Assembly: GCA_013373175.1 (NCBI GenBank)
Contig: JABXII010000007.1
Location: forward strand, 1-64,000
DNA: 64,000 bases
Source: Campylobacteraceae bacterium
GTDB taxonomy: Bacteria > Campylobacterota > Campylobacteria > Campylobacterales > Arcobacteraceae
Direction: 5' to 3'
The position numbers were made by a program, and so were the translations under genes. A model generated the notes under the pieces. The model made no database searches, was not told the DNA's origin, and was given only the letters and a program-made list of their open reading frames with translations. Of this stretch, positions 36,046-44,733 are shown piece after piece (position 1 is the stretch's first letter; each line of letters starts with the position of its first letter).

Positions 36046-37200
36046 TTAAATACTAATAAACTCTTTTTTATTTGTTATAACTTTTTTTAGATAATTTCTT
36101 GTTTCTACATATGGTAATTCAGTTCTTAGCTTTTTATAAATTTCATTTGGTTTTTTGTTATTGATTCTATTTATAGCTGTTGATTTATTTGATGAGAATG
36201 TTTTTAAAACATTCCCTGCACCAGTATTATATGCACTAATTACACAATACTCTTTTGAAATAGGATTAGAAATACCTTTTAAATATTTATTATTAAGTAT
36301 ATCTATGTAAGCAGAACCTAATTCAATATTGTTTTTTGCATTAAAAAGATAAGAGTTTGTTGGTTTCCATCTTTTACCTTTTGTATAACTATATGCATCA
36401 ATTCCTGCTGTACTTGGAACTATTTGCATAAGTCCAATTGCTCCTGCATGACTTACTGCAAATTGATTAAAGTTGCTTTCTGTTTGAATAATTGCATAAA
36501 CAAGGTTTTCACTTAGATTATATTTTCTAGCAAATTCTTGAACAAAGGGTTTGAATTTTGCAACTCTAATATTTGCATGGTCTTTTACCATTGGAATTTC
36601 AACATAAGATACTTTTAACGTCTTATTTCCATTTTTGATTTTTTTGGTTTTTATTTTGGAATTAATTAAAATATTTGCGTATCTATTTGCTCTCCACTCC
36701 CATCTAATATCTTTATTTTGGTCATCTTTTACTTCTTTATAAAGATATGGAGTTTTGCCAAGTTTTACTTCTGCCGTACCAAATAAATCAAAAGCTCTAG
36801 GGTCTTCTGGTAAAAGCAGTGTTGTAATAATTGCATTTTTTAAACTTTTTTTTGCATCTTTTTCATCAATTGTTTCAACAGTTACTAAACCTTTATCAAA
36901 ATCTACAAAAGCTCTACTTTTGTAGTTTTGCATATATTTTACATACTCTTTTGGTTGTGGAACTTTTCTATTTCCTTTTCCCCATTTTTTATCAATATTT
37001 TCAATAAGTGAAGATAAAAATTTTATATCATTTATAAGTTTCTTGGGATTTGTAGAGTAAGAAATAGCCTGAGATTTTGCTAAAGACTTTAGTGCAGCAG
37101 AAGGATTTTTACTTAGTGCAGCATTTGTAATTCTATAAGCATCATTAACTGTACAACCAGTAAATAAAAAGGCTAGAGATATAAGTATTGTTTTTTTCAT
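36046..37200 (-). CDS. mltC: Membrane-bound lytic murein transglycosylase C-like lipoprotein
   Basis: 384 residues. A lipoprotein signal (LAFLFTGC, lipidated Cys about residue 16) anchors it in a membrane. An N-terminal DUF3393-type domain (about 60-190) precedes an SLT domain (about 220-375) with catalytic Glu in YAIIQTESNFNQFAVSHAGAIGLMQIVPSTAG and NTGAGNVLKTFSSN. It cleaves peptidoglycan glycan strands, forming 1,6-anhydromuramic ends. Length and architecture match MltC. It is monocistronic, convergent to nothing nearby; its promoter region is 37201-37285. Confidence 0.85.
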   Translation of the reverse strand: MKKTILISLAFLFTGCTVNDAYRITNAALSKNPSAALKSLAKSQAISYSTNPKKLINDIKFLSSLIENIDKKWGKGNRKVPQPKEYVKYMQNYKSRAFVDFDKGLVTVETIDEKDAKKSLKNAIITTLLLPEDPRAFDLFGTAEVKLGKTPYLYKEVKDDQNKDIRWEWRANRYANILINSKIKTKKIKNGNKTLKVSYVEIPMVKDHANIRVAKFKPFVQEFARKYNLSENLVYAIIQTESNFNQFAVSHAGAIGLMQIVPSTAGIDAYSYTKGKRWKPTNSYLFNAKNNIELGSAYIDILNNKYLKGISNPISKEYCVISAYNTGAGNVLKTFSSNKSTAINRINNKKPNEIYKKLRTELPYVETRNYLKKVITNKKEFISI

Positions 37201-37285
37201 ATTGATATTATTCTATAGTTTTTTAGCTTTAATTAAAATCTAGGTATCATTCCATTATAAATATAAGTTTTAAGGTATTTTATTA

Positions 37286-37609
37286 ATGGAAATGATTTTA
37301 AATGAATATGATATGGTTGTTGGTGCTAAATTTGAAAATGGAACTATTCAAGATTATGTAGATGAGGCACAAACTTATGGTTTAATAAGATATGAAGACA
37401 CTAGTGCAAATTGGTTCTTATACAATGATTTAGATTCTCCTGAAGATATTAAAGAGTTATATAAAAAAGTTACAAAGCAAGAGCATCATATCAAAGATGA
37501 ACATGGTGAAGAAATGGTTATTTTCAATAAAGAGGGTAAAGTCTCTTATGAAAAGTTAGTTGATACAATTGATTCATACTTAGATGATGAATTAGCAAGT
37601 GTATATTAA
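37286..37609 (+). CDS. Small acidic protein of unknown function upstream of DEAD-box helicase
   Basis: 107 residues, acidic (pI low), no signal or membrane segment, mixed helix and strand (YDMVVGAKFENGTIQDYVDEA, RYEDTSANWFLYNDLDSPEDI, EEMVIFNKEGKVSYEKLVDTIDSYL). The TAA stop at 37607-37609 lies in the same reading frame as the helicase, which begins nine bases later. Co-transcription with the helicase is almost certain. I do not recognise the family; a small regulator or RNA-binding partner of the helicase is possible. Confidence 0.6.
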   Translation: MEMILNEYDMVVGAKFENGTIQDYVDEAQTYGLIRYEDTSANWFLYNDLDSPEDIKELYKKVTKQEHHIKDEHGEEMVIFNKEGKVSYEKLVDTIDSYLDDELASVY

Positions 37610-37618
37610 AAAGGATAC

Positions 37619-38902
37619 ATTATAAAAAAGTTTTTAGAGTTTAACTTTAATAAAGCAATTAATACGGCTATTGAACAAAAAGGTTATGATACTCCAACAA
37701 AAGTTCAAAGAAAAGTAATTCCTATCATAACAAAAGGTATAGATACAATCGCTGCATCTAAATCTGGTACAGGAAAAACTGCTGCATATGTTTTACCAAT
37801 GTTAGACAAAGTAAATTCAAAATTAAACTTCAATAACAGAGTTTTAAGAGGTTTAGTAATAGTTCCAACAAGAGAGCTTGTAGAACAAGTTTCAAAATCA
37901 CTAAATGATTATGGAAAGTTTTTAAAAGTAAAACATACGAAAGTTATGGGTGGAACTAGTAAATCAAAGCAAGAACAAATAATCAATGGTGGTATTGATA
38001 TTATAGTTGCAACACCTGGAAGATTAAAAGATTTAGTTGAAAGTGAAATCTTAGATTTAAGTAGCGTTAACTATTTAGTTTTAGATGAAGCAGATACTAT
38101 GCTTGAAATGGGATTTTTAGAAGAAATTGAAGAGATTTTTTCTTTATGTTCTCCATACAAACAAATAGTTATGTGTTCGGCAACTATTTCTCAAAATATT
38201 AGAAAACTAGCAAAAGAGTTTATGAATGATCCTGTAACAGTACAAGTTCATGATAGAAGAGATACAGTTAGTTTAATTGAGCACAAAGCTTACAAAATTG
38301 ATGTTAAAAAGAAAAAAGAGTTAGTTACAAGACTAATAAAAGATTCAAAATATGAGCAGATACTTCTATTTGTAAATAAAAAAGATGCAGCAGATGCAGC
38401 ACAAGAATATTTTGCTGCAAATGGCGTAAAATCTTCTCCAATTCATGGAGAAATAGAATACAAATTAAGAGTTCAAGCAATAAAAGACTTTAAAAGTAAA
38501 AAGATTCAAGTTCTTATCGCAACTGATATTGCAGGACGTGGTCTTGATGTTGAAAAGCTTCCTTTAGTTATAAACTATAATCTTCCAGAAACAACTGATG
38601 ATTTTACTCATAGAGTAGGAAGAACAGGAAGAGCTGGAAATAAAGGTGAAGTTATTACTATCTTAACAGTTGAAGATTATAATCATTTTACAAAGATAGA
38701 AAGAGATTTAAGATTAAATGTTAAAAGAGAAGTTCATGAGGATTTCCCTTTAAAAGATAGACAACCAAGACAAAAAGTACAAAAAAAGAAAAAACTTAGT
38801 GAAAAGAAAGGTAAAAAAACTCCTTCAAATGAGCCTAAAAAAACAGGTGCAAAATCTAAGAAAACTACAAAAAGAGATTCTAACAGAAGCTTTAGAAGAT
38901 AA
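37619..38902 (+). CDS. DEAD-box RNA helicase, apparent ATT start codon
   Basis: About 427 residues. No ATG/GTG/TTG occurs in frame before 37799, yet the coding sequence upstream is clearly real: Q-motif region (FNKAINTAIEQKGYDTPTKVQ) and Walker A (ASKSGTGKTAAYVLP) precede that ATG. AAAAGGATAC then ATT (37619-37621) gives GGA with good spacing, so ATT is the most likely start, as in infC. DEAD (LVLDEADTMLEMGFL), SAT (MCSATIS) and HRVGRTGRAG motifs are complete; a Lys/Arg-rich tail (about 370-427) should bind RNA. It unwinds structured RNA, for ribosome assembly or cold adaptation. Confidence 0.85.
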   Translation: MIKKFLEFNFNKAINTAIEQKGYDTPTKVQRKVIPIITKGIDTIAASKSGTGKTAAYVLPMLDKVNSKLNFNNRVLRGLVIVPTRELVEQVSKSLNDYGKFLKVKHTKVMGGTSKSKQEQIINGGIDIIVATPGRLKDLVESEILDLSSVNYLVLDEADTMLEMGFLEEIEEIFSLCSPYKQIVMCSATISQNIRKLAKEFMNDPVTVQVHDRRDTVSLIEHKAYKIDVKKKKELVTRLIKDSKYEQILLFVNKKDAADAAQEYFAANGVKSSPIHGEIEYKLRVQAIKDFKSKKIQVLIATDIAGRGLDVEKLPLVINYNLPETTDDFTHRVGRTGRAGNKGEVITILTVEDYNHFTKIERDLRLNVKREVHEDFPLKDRQPRQKVQKKKKLSEKKGKKTPSNEPKKTGAKSKKTTKRDSNRSFRR

Positions 38903-38928
38903 TAGTTTAGGAAAACCTAAACTATTAT
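38899..38928. terminator. Convergent bidirectional terminator
   Basis: A perfect 13-bp stem (38899-38911 with 38916-38928; ATAATAGTTTAGG) and an AAAA loop, spanning both stop codons of the helicase and the Na+-symporter genes. Confidence 0.8.
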
Positions 38929-40262
38929 TGAATAACTCCTACTTTGTTTAATAATAAAACTACAATTGCAAATGGAACAATATATCTAATTAAGAAATAC
39001 CAAGATTTAAATACAACTAATGGAACATGTTTAGTAAATGCATCTTGAAGTTTTTGTTTATCAACAAAATATCCTAAGAAGATAGTAGTTAAAATTGCTG
39101 CAATAGGCATCATTACTGATGAAGTCATGAAGTCCATTAAATCAAATGCATTCTTTCCAAAGAATGTTAATTGTGGACCAAAAGATTTACTCATTGAAAG
39201 TAGGGCAACGATACCTAAAATATAGAATGTTGTTCCTGAGATAATAGTAGCTTTTGTTCTTGTGATATTAAATCTTTCAATAAAAAATCTAAGTGATGGT
39301 TCAATCATAGATACAGCTGATGTTATACCTGCAAAAATTAAGGCAACAAAGAATGAAATAGCAATAATTTGGCCTAATACTCCCCAGCTTGAGAAAATAA
39401 CTGGTAAAGAAATAAATACTAATCCAGGCCCTGCTGCACTTGGTGCTCCAGCTTCAAAAAGGAAAGAGAAGATAATAAGACCTGCAATAATAGCAATTGA
39501 AGTATCAACAAGTGCAACTGAGATTGATGTTTTAACAAAGTTAGTATCTTTTGATAAAGAAGCAGAATAAGTTAAGATTGTACCAACACCAAGTGATAGT
39601 GTAAAGAAGGCTTGTCCTAATGCTGCTAAAAGTGCATCACCATTGATTTTACTCCAATCAGCAGAAAACATAAATGAAACAGCTTGAGAAAAAGAGTCTA
39701 AAGTTAATGCATAAATTAATAAACCAAAAAGAATTATTCCTAATAAAGGCATTAGAATTAAGTTTATTTTTTCAATACCTTCTTTAATCCCTTTTAACAC
39801 AATATAAACTACAGAACCAGCAATTAAAGTGTGATATAAAATTAAAGAACTAATATCGTTTGAAATTAGTTTTTCAAAAGCAGCACCTGCAACTTTAGCT
39901 TCTGTTGGTAGACCAGAGAAAGAAGTAAATACATAATTTAAAATCCATCCTAATACAACTGAGTAAAATGAAAGAATAATTAACCCAGTAAAAACCATAA
40001 AGCCTGCAAACTTCCAGTTTTTGTTTTTTGATTTTGATAAACTTACAAATGAAGTAGAAACGTCAGACTGGCCATTTTGTCCAATTACTGTTTCAGCAAT
40101 GAATACTGTAAGACCAATAAATAAAATAGCAAGCAAATAAACAATTACAAATGCTCCACCACCATATTCACCTGTAACATATGGAAATTTCCATATGTTT
40201 CCTAAACCAACAGCTGACCCTGCAGCTGCTAGAATGAAACCTATCCTCGAAAACCGTGTCAC
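38925..40262 (-). CDS. Sodium-dependent neurotransmitter-symporter family (NSS/SNF) transporter
   Basis: 445 residues with about eleven or twelve membrane helices. The N-terminal RIGFILAAAGSAVGLGNIWKFPYVTGEYGGGAFVIVYLL is the Na+/substrate-binding helix 1-2 signature of the NSS family, and FFTLSLGVGTILTYSASLSKD matches helix 6 and 7 of the bacterial subgroup. It imports an amino acid or similar solute using the sodium gradient. It is the sole gene between two terminators or spacer regions. Substrate is not predictable. Confidence 0.9.
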   Translation of the reverse strand: MTRFSRIGFILAAAGSAVGLGNIWKFPYVTGEYGGGAFVIVYLLAILFIGLTVFIAETVIGQNGQSDVSTSFVSLSKSKNKNWKFAGFMVFTGLIILSFYSVVLGWILNYVFTSFSGLPTEAKVAGAAFEKLISNDISSLILYHTLIAGSVVYIVLKGIKEGIEKINLILMPLLGIILFGLLIYALTLDSFSQAVSFMFSADWSKINGDALLAALGQAFFTLSLGVGTILTYSASLSKDTNFVKTSISVALVDTSIAIIAGLIIFSFLFEAGAPSAAGPGLVFISLPVIFSSWGVLGQIIAISFFVALIFAGITSAVSMIEPSLRFFIERFNITRTKATIISGTTFYILGIVALLSMSKSFGPQLTFFGKNAFDLMDFMTSSVMMPIAAILTTIFLGYFVDKQKLQDAFTKHVPLVVFKSWYFLIRYIVPFAIVVLLLNKVGVIQ

Positions 40263-40307
40263 TATAATCCTTGTGTGATAAAATTTGTTATAATTATAGT
40301 GAATTAA

Positions 40308-40340
40308 AATGAAATTTTAATGAAATTTTAATGAAATTTT
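40308..40340. repeat. Three tandem copies of an 11-mer
   Basis: AATGAAATTTT is repeated exactly three times (40308-40318, 40319-40329, 40330-40340) in the 81-base gap between the symporter start and the exonuclease end. Length may vary among strains by slippage. It lies downstream of the exonuclease stop and upstream of the symporter ATG. Confidence 0.8.
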
Positions 40341-40343
40341 GTG

Positions 40344-41081
40344 CTAACTTAAAACCTTATCTAATGTATATTTTAAGTCTTCATCTAGATCCATATTCGT
40401 TCTCATCCAATTTAAATATCCAGGGTCTTCTTGTGCAACTTTAGCAATCTCTTTATTTTTGTATTTTCCAAATCTAAAGCTTTTTAGTAAAACAGGTGTT
40501 TTTGTTAATTCTACTAATTTTTCCATAGGATTATAGTCTGGATAAATCTCTCTACATTTCCCTACAAGTTTAGTTAAAAATAGTTTCATAACTAAAACAT
40601 CACCAATAGCATCATGGGCTTTTATTGTGATATTGTGTTTAGCTGCTTCAGCTTCTTCTACTTTATATAGTTCAAGAGCATATCTTAAATATTGTAGTCT
40701 ATGATAAGGCATTTCAGGGAATAGATGTTTTGCACATCTTAAAGTATCAATAGTTTGATAACTGTTAATAAACCCTTCTTTTTCTATCATCCCCATATCA
40801 AAAGAGATATTGTGAGCAATTAGAAAGTTTTCATTGTTGTTTAATTCTTCTAGTCTTTTATAAAAAGTAGTCTCTGTAGCTTTTGGTTTTCCTTCAATTA
40901 AATCAGGAGTGATATTATGAACTTCCATTGCTTCTATTTTAATTTCAACATCTGAATGACAAAATTCATCATATGCTTCTATTTTACCTTTTTGGTCAAC
41001 AATCATTGCTCCAAATTGGATTACTCTATCTTCTTCTTGATTTCCTGTTGTTTCTGTATCAAATAGTACGTAGTGTGGCAT
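40344..41081 (-). CDS. DnaQ-like 3'-5' exonuclease with C-terminal DUF3820 segment
   Basis: 245 residues. DEDDh exonuclease: FDTETTG (catalytic Asp-Glu), AHNISFDMGMI (second Asp) and the final His-Asp in TIKAHDAIGDVLVM (HxxxxD). After about residue 195 a DUF3820-type piece follows (SFRFGKYKNKEIAKVAQEDPGYLNWM), commonly seen after such exonucleases. It trims 3' DNA or RNA ends; a replication-proofreading subunit is a less likely alternative. SD AAGGA is just past a terminator at 41104-41123, suggesting premature-termination control. Confidence 0.85.
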   Translation of the reverse strand: MPHYVLFDTETTGNQEEDRVIQFGAMIVDQKGKIEAYDEFCHSDVEIKIEAMEVHNITPDLIEGKPKATETTFYKRLEELNNNENFLIAHNISFDMGMIEKEGFINSYQTIDTLRCAKHLFPEMPYHRLQYLRYALELYKVEEAEAAKHNITIKAHDAIGDVLVMKLFLTKLVGKCREIYPDYNPMEKLVELTKTPVLLKSFRFGKYKNKEIAKVAQEDPGYLNWMRTNMDLDEDLKYTLDKVLS

Positions 41082-41100
41082 GAGTTAAGTCCTTAAAAAA

Positions 41101-41237
41101 TTAGTCCCTATTTTTTTAGGGACCTTTTGTTTTATATCTTCTTTTTAGCAGAGAAAATGAATTTCTCTTAAAAGAAGCCTGTTCTAGAACTCTCTTTGAG
41201 AAAATTCTAAAGTGCTTTACGAGTAAAGCTTAGGTGT
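41101..41237 (-). ncRNA. Structured leader / candidate small RNA between queA and the exonuclease gene
   Basis: Read on the minus strand, 137 bases after the queA stop contain successive hairpins: GCTTTAC/GTAAAGC (41223-41229 with 41214-41220), a TAGAA/TTCTA hairpin around 41184-41209, and a two-step stem (outer 41138-41145 with 41170-41177, inner 41150-41156 with 41162-41168). A terminator (41104-41123) ends the stretch 14 bases before the exonuclease SD. It may be an sRNA, or a leader that attenuates the exonuclease. No known riboswitch was recognised. Confidence 0.45.
41104..41123 (-). terminator. Intrinsic terminator after queA / before exonuclease
   Basis: GTCCCTA (41104-41110) pairs with TAGGGAC (41117-41123); on the minus strand a TAATTTTTT tract follows. 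A GC-rich stem plus U-run is a clear terminator, placed inside the apparent queA-exonuclease transcription unit. Confidence 0.8.
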
Positions 41238-42278
41238 TTAGATGATAAGCATACCATCACCATAAGAGTAAAATCTATATTTCTCTTTGATGGCTTCTTC
41301 ATATATTTCTAGTGTTTTTTCTAAACCAACGAATGATGCAATAAGCATAATTAATGTTGACTTAGGAAGATGAAAATTAGTTAGTAAATAATCTACTTTT
41401 ATAGGCTTATTTGCAGGATTCAAAAATAAATCACATTCACCTTGTATTTTATTTGTTCTTGCATAGTATTCAACTGTTCTAGTAACAGTAGTACCAACTG
41501 CTAGAACTTTTTGTGCTTCATCTAAAGATTTTTTAGCTTCACTTCCTATCTCAAAGTATTCACTATGCATAGGATGAGATAAAATATCTTCACTATCAAC
41601 TGGTTTAAATGTTCCAGCTCCCACATGAAGTGTTAAATAGTTTACATTATATTTATTGTTGATTTGTTCTAATAAACTCTCTGTAAAATGAAGTGAGGCA
41701 GTAGGTGCTGCAACTGCACCATAGTTTTTAGCAAATAAAGTTTGGTAATCTTCATTGTCTTTATCTTCATCTTCTCTATTCATATAAGGAGGAAGAGGTA
41801 GATGTCCTATTTCATTTAAAATATCAACTAAAGATAAAAAATCTAACTTTTTATCATTTTGCTTAAAGTTTACAACTCTACTACCATCATCATTTACTTC
41901 TAAAACTTCAGCTTGTAAGTTCATTGGAAAAAATAGTTTTGTTCCTACTTTTACTTTTCCCCTAATCATTACTAAGTATCTATCCATAAAAAGAGGTTTG
42001 TTAAATAGAAGTTCTACTTTTCCACCAGACTCTTTTTCTCCAAAGATTCTTGCTTTTATAACTTTAGTATCATTTAAAAATACTGATAAGTTCTCAGGTA
42101 AAACATCCATTAAAGACTTAAAAGTTGTGTGAGTTATTGTGTCAGTTTCTCTATTATAAACTAGAAGTTTTGCGCTATCTGCTGGGTAAACAGGCTTCGT
42201 AGCTATGAGTTCTTTTGGTAAATTATAATCATAGCTAGAAGTTCTAAGTGGGTCTAAATTACTCTTCATCATCTTCAT
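41238..42278 (-). CDS. queA: S-adenosylmethionine:tRNA ribosyltransferase-isomerase
   Basis: 346 residues (or 343 from the internal ATG at 42269). It makes epoxyqueuosine in the tRNA wobble base. Visible motifs: YDLP-type start (SSYDYNLPKELIATKPVYPAD), VFLNDTKVIKARIFG, GAVAAPTASLHFTESLL, TLHVGAGTFKPV and LLTNFHLPKSTLIMLIASFVG. It overlaps tatC by 20 bases in a GATGAAGATGATGAAGAG stretch that offers three closely spaced ATGs, so the exact start is unclear. Downstream lies the structured 41101-41237 segment. Confidence 0.95.
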   Translation of the reverse strand: MKMMKSNLDPLRTSSYDYNLPKELIATKPVYPADSAKLLVYNRETDTITHTTFKSLMDVLPENLSVFLNDTKVIKARIFGEKESGGKVELLFNKPLFMDRYLVMIRGKVKVGTKLFFPMNLQAEVLEVNDDGSRVVNFKQNDKKLDFLSLVDILNEIGHLPLPPYMNREDEDKDNEDYQTLFAKNYGAVAAPTASLHFTESLLEQINNKYNVNYLTLHVGAGTFKPVDSEDILSHPMHSEYFEIGSEAKKSLDEAQKVLAVGTTVTRTVEYYARTNKIQGECDLFLNPANKPIKVDYLLTNFHLPKSTLIMLIASFVGLEKTLEIYEEAIKEKYRFYSYGDGMLII

Positions 42279-42993
42279 CTAAAGGTTGGTGTGGATTAAA
42301 TACTTTCGCAATATATATAGAAACAATATAAAGGAAAATAAGTGGTCCAGCCATTAAAAACTGTGTAATAACATCAGGTGGAGTTAAAAGTGATGCTAAG
42401 ATAAAGATTAGTACAACTGCATATTTGAAAAAATCTTTTAAAGTTTTATCATCTACAAGTCCAATTTTTGCTAAGAAGAATGTAATTACAGGTAATTCGA
42501 AGGCAACCCCAAAACCAAATAATAGTTTTGTAAAGAATCCAACATATTTACCAATACTTGGTAATACTGTAACAACAGCAGAACCAAAGTTAATTAAAAA
42601 TTCAAAACCATATGGTACAACAATATAGTATGCAAAAGATGAACCAATTAGGAACATTAATGTTGCAAAAAATACAAAAGGTACAACTAGTTTTTTCTCA
42701 TGCTCATAAAGACCTGGAGCTAAAAACAACCACATTTGCCAAAAAATTACAGGTAGTGAAATAATAAAACCTGCAAAAAAGGCTACTTTTAGTGCTGTAA
42801 AGAATGTTTCTTGAATCTCTACTGCAACCATTTGAGAATTTGATGGAAGTACAGCTTCAACTGGAACCATCATCCATTCTAAAATCGGTTCATAAAAGAA
42901 GAAACAAGCAAAAAATGCAATACCAAGGGCTAGTGCAGATACCATTAACCTTTTTCTAAGGTCAGCTATATGGGGCTTTAAATCATCAAGCAT
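42259..42993 (-). CDS. tatC: Twin-arginine translocase subunit TatC
   Basis: 244 residues, six membrane helices. PHIADLRKRLMVSALALGIAF, MWLFLAPGLYEHEKKLVVPFVFFATLMFLIG and FGVAFELPVITFFLAKIGLV are conserved TatC segments (receptor for twin-arginine signals). It exports folded proteins with TatB. It overlaps tatB by one base and queA by 20, forming tatB-tatC-queA. The acidic C-terminal tail (QPLDEDDEE) is unusual in length but harmless. Confidence 0.96.
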   Translation of the reverse strand: MLDDLKPHIADLRKRLMVSALALGIAFFACFFFYEPILEWMMVPVEAVLPSNSQMVAVEIQETFFTALKVAFFAGFIISLPVIFWQMWLFLAPGLYEHEKKLVVPFVFFATLMFLIGSSFAYYIVVPYGFEFLINFGSAVVTVLPSIGKYVGFFTKLLFGFGVAFELPVITFFLAKIGLVDDKTLKDFFKYAVVLIFILASLLTPPDVITQFLMAGPLIFLYIVSIYIAKVFNPHQPLDEDDEE

Positions 42994-43433
42994 TATTTTT
43001 CTTCCTTAACTTCTTCGTCAAAATTTACTTTAAATTTATCACTGTTATCTTTTTTCTTTTTTTTCTTTGGCTCTTTTAATGAAACTTGCTCTTTCTTTTC
43101 ATCTTCTTTAGCCTCTTTTTTTGACTCTACTTTTTCTTTAGAAGGTTCATCGTCATCATTTAAGATATTGTTTAAATCTAAATTCATATTTTCTTTTACA
43201 TTTAGAGTATTTTTAGCATCTTCAATTTGAGCTTTATATCTGGCTGCTTCTTCTTTCATCTCATTAATGTTTAATTCATTATCAAGAGTAGATTTAGCAT
43301 CTTCAACACCTGATTTAAATTTTTTGATAAACTTAGCTATTTCTACCATTGCCGTTGGTAGTTTATCAGGACCTAGAGCGATAATTGCAACTATTGCAAT
43401 TAAAAATATTTCCATAAAACCCATTCCAAACAT
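42993..43433 (-). CDS. tatB: Sec-independent translocase protein TatB
   Basis: 146 residues: N-terminal membrane helix (GMGFMEIFLIAIVAIIALGPDKLPTAM with the TatA/B Pro-Gly hinge), an amphipathic helix (about 24-50) and a long Lys/Glu-rich tail (about 95-146). It forms the twin-arginine receptor with TatC. The length favours TatB over TatA, and it is immediately upstream of tatC. TatA must be elsewhere. First gene of the operon. Confidence 0.92.
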   Translation of the reverse strand: MFGMGFMEIFLIAIVAIIALGPDKLPTAMVEIAKFIKKFKSGVEDAKSTLDNELNINEMKEEAARYKAQIEDAKNTLNVKENMNLDLNNILNDDDEPSKEKVESKKEAKEDEKKEQVSLKEPKKKKKKDNSDKFKVNFDEEVKEEK

Positions 43434-43526
43434 TTACAATACTCCATTATCTATTTAAAGGTGAAGATTTTACCTTATTTTTGATAAAATCTCTCTATTA
43501 TTTATTCGAAAAGATAAGGAAAATCT

Positions 43527-44282
43527 ATGAAATTAATCTTTTTACTATTTGTGGGAATAGTATTATACTTTATTGCAAAAAATTACAATACAGAAAAGTT
43601 TGAAAAAATTAAGTTAAATACAAAAGAAAAGTTTACTGGTGATTTAATGAATCATGAAGCTGGACTTTTAATTGCTCTTATGGCAAAAGTTGCAAAAGCA
43701 GATGGTCAAGTTTGTGAATTAGAAAAAGAGATGTTAAAGCATACATTTAATGATATATCTAGACATTTTGAAAATCAAGATGAAATAAAAGTAAAGTTAC
43801 AAGAGATATATACAAAAGAACAAGAAAGCTTTGATAATACAATTGAAATTTGTGAAAAACTATATAAAATAACAAAAAATCACTACAAAAAGAGACTTAA
43901 GATTATAGAATATCTATTAAATTTAGCATTTATAGATAAAGATTTTTCTCAAACAGAGTTTATGATTGCAGAAGATATTGCAAAAGCTTTAAAAATAGAT
44001 AGAGGTGATTTCGAAAATTTAGTTAATGCCTTTGAAAACTTCTATAAACAACAAAAAGAGAGTCAAGCCTTATCTTTAGATAAAGCATATGCTGTATTAG
44101 ATTCAAACGAAAGTGATGATAATAATACTTTAAAGAAAAACTATAGAAAGCTTGTTAAACAACATCATCCTGATATTGTAGCTGGACGAGGGGAAAGTCA
44201 AAGTATCATTGATGAAGCAACTAGAAAACTACAAGAGATAAATGAAGCCTATGAAATAATAAAAAAACATAGAGGTATATAA
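43527..44282 (+). CDS. Membrane-anchored TerB-like/DnaJ-domain protein (DjlA-like)
   Basis: 251 residues. One N-terminal membrane helix (MKLIFLLFVGIVLYFIA) is followed by a TerB-like helical domain (about 40-165; GLLIALMAKVAKADGQVCELEKEML, LNLAFIDKDFSQTEF) and a C-terminal J domain (about 185-250) containing HHPD (LVKQHHPDIVAGRG). The arrangement matches DjlA-type co-chaperones, which stimulate DnaK at the inner membrane. It starts a run of tightly spaced genes (BFD-like proteins, nadE). SD AAGGA. Confidence 0.85.
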   Translation: MKLIFLLFVGIVLYFIAKNYNTEKFEKIKLNTKEKFTGDLMNHEAGLLIALMAKVAKADGQVCELEKEMLKHTFNDISRHFENQDEIKVKLQEIYTKEQESFDNTIEICEKLYKITKNHYKKRLKIIEYLLNLAFIDKDFSQTEFMIAEDIAKALKIDRGDFENLVNAFENFYKQQKESQALSLDKAYAVLDSNESDDNNTLKKNYRKLVKQHHPDIVAGRGESQSIIDEATRKLQEINEAYEIIKKHRGI

Positions 44283-44513
44283 GTGTTAAAAGAGTTTGAT
44301 TTAGATTATGAAGTTTGCAACTGTTTGAAAGTTTCTATAAATGATATTGTAAATTCAATCGAAACTAAAGAAGTGAAATCCCTAAGAGATTTACAAGAAG
44401 TTACAAAAGCAGGTACACAATGTAGACATTGCATCTTTCCTGAAGGTGACTTTGGAATAATCAAAAAGAAAATTTATTGTAAAACTATATTAAATGAGGT
44501 ATTAAATGGCTAA
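44283..44513 (+). CDS. Small BFD-like [2Fe-2S] protein
   Basis: 76 residues, GTG start directly after the previous stop codon. A CxC (VCNC, about residues 12-14) plus CxxC (GTQCRHC) pattern matches the bacterioferritin-associated ferredoxin / NifU-middle fold that binds a [2Fe-2S] cluster. The usual helix (VSINDIVNSIETKEVKSLRDL) lies between them. It overlaps the next, paralogous gene. Function may be electron transfer for iron release or cluster transfer; partner is unknown. Confidence 0.8.
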   Translation: MLKEFDLDYEVCNCLKVSINDIVNSIETKEVKSLRDLQEVTKAGTQCRHCIFPEGDFGIIKKKIYCKTILNEVLNG

Positions 44514-44733
44514 AAGTTTTCCGCACTCTTTTGAAGTATGTAAATGCAAACATGTTACTTTAGGAGAAGTAATACATTCAATTAAAGAAAGAGAAGCAAA
44601 AAACATAGAAGAAATAGGTAAACTAACAGATGCAGGTACATCTTGTAAATGTTGTCAAAGTAGCGACAAAGACTTTGGAACGGAAAAGATGGAATTATAT
44701 ATAGAAGAAATAGTAAATAAGTTTATAAAATAA
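44506..44733 (+). CDS. Second BFD-like [2Fe-2S] protein, tandem paralogue
   Basis: 75 residues, overlapping the previous gene by 8 bases. CKCKHV and GTSCKCCQ supply the cluster Cys in the same positions as the preceding protein (helix GEVIHSIKEREAKNIEEIGKL), so the pair arose by duplication. The extra Cys in SCKCC may affect cluster chemistry. Tightly coupled: the stop TAA shares a base with the following ATG. Confidence 0.8.
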   Translation: MAKSFPHSFEVCKCKHVTLGEVIHSIKEREAKNIEEIGKLTDAGTSCKCCQSSDKDFGTEKMELYIEEIVNKFIK

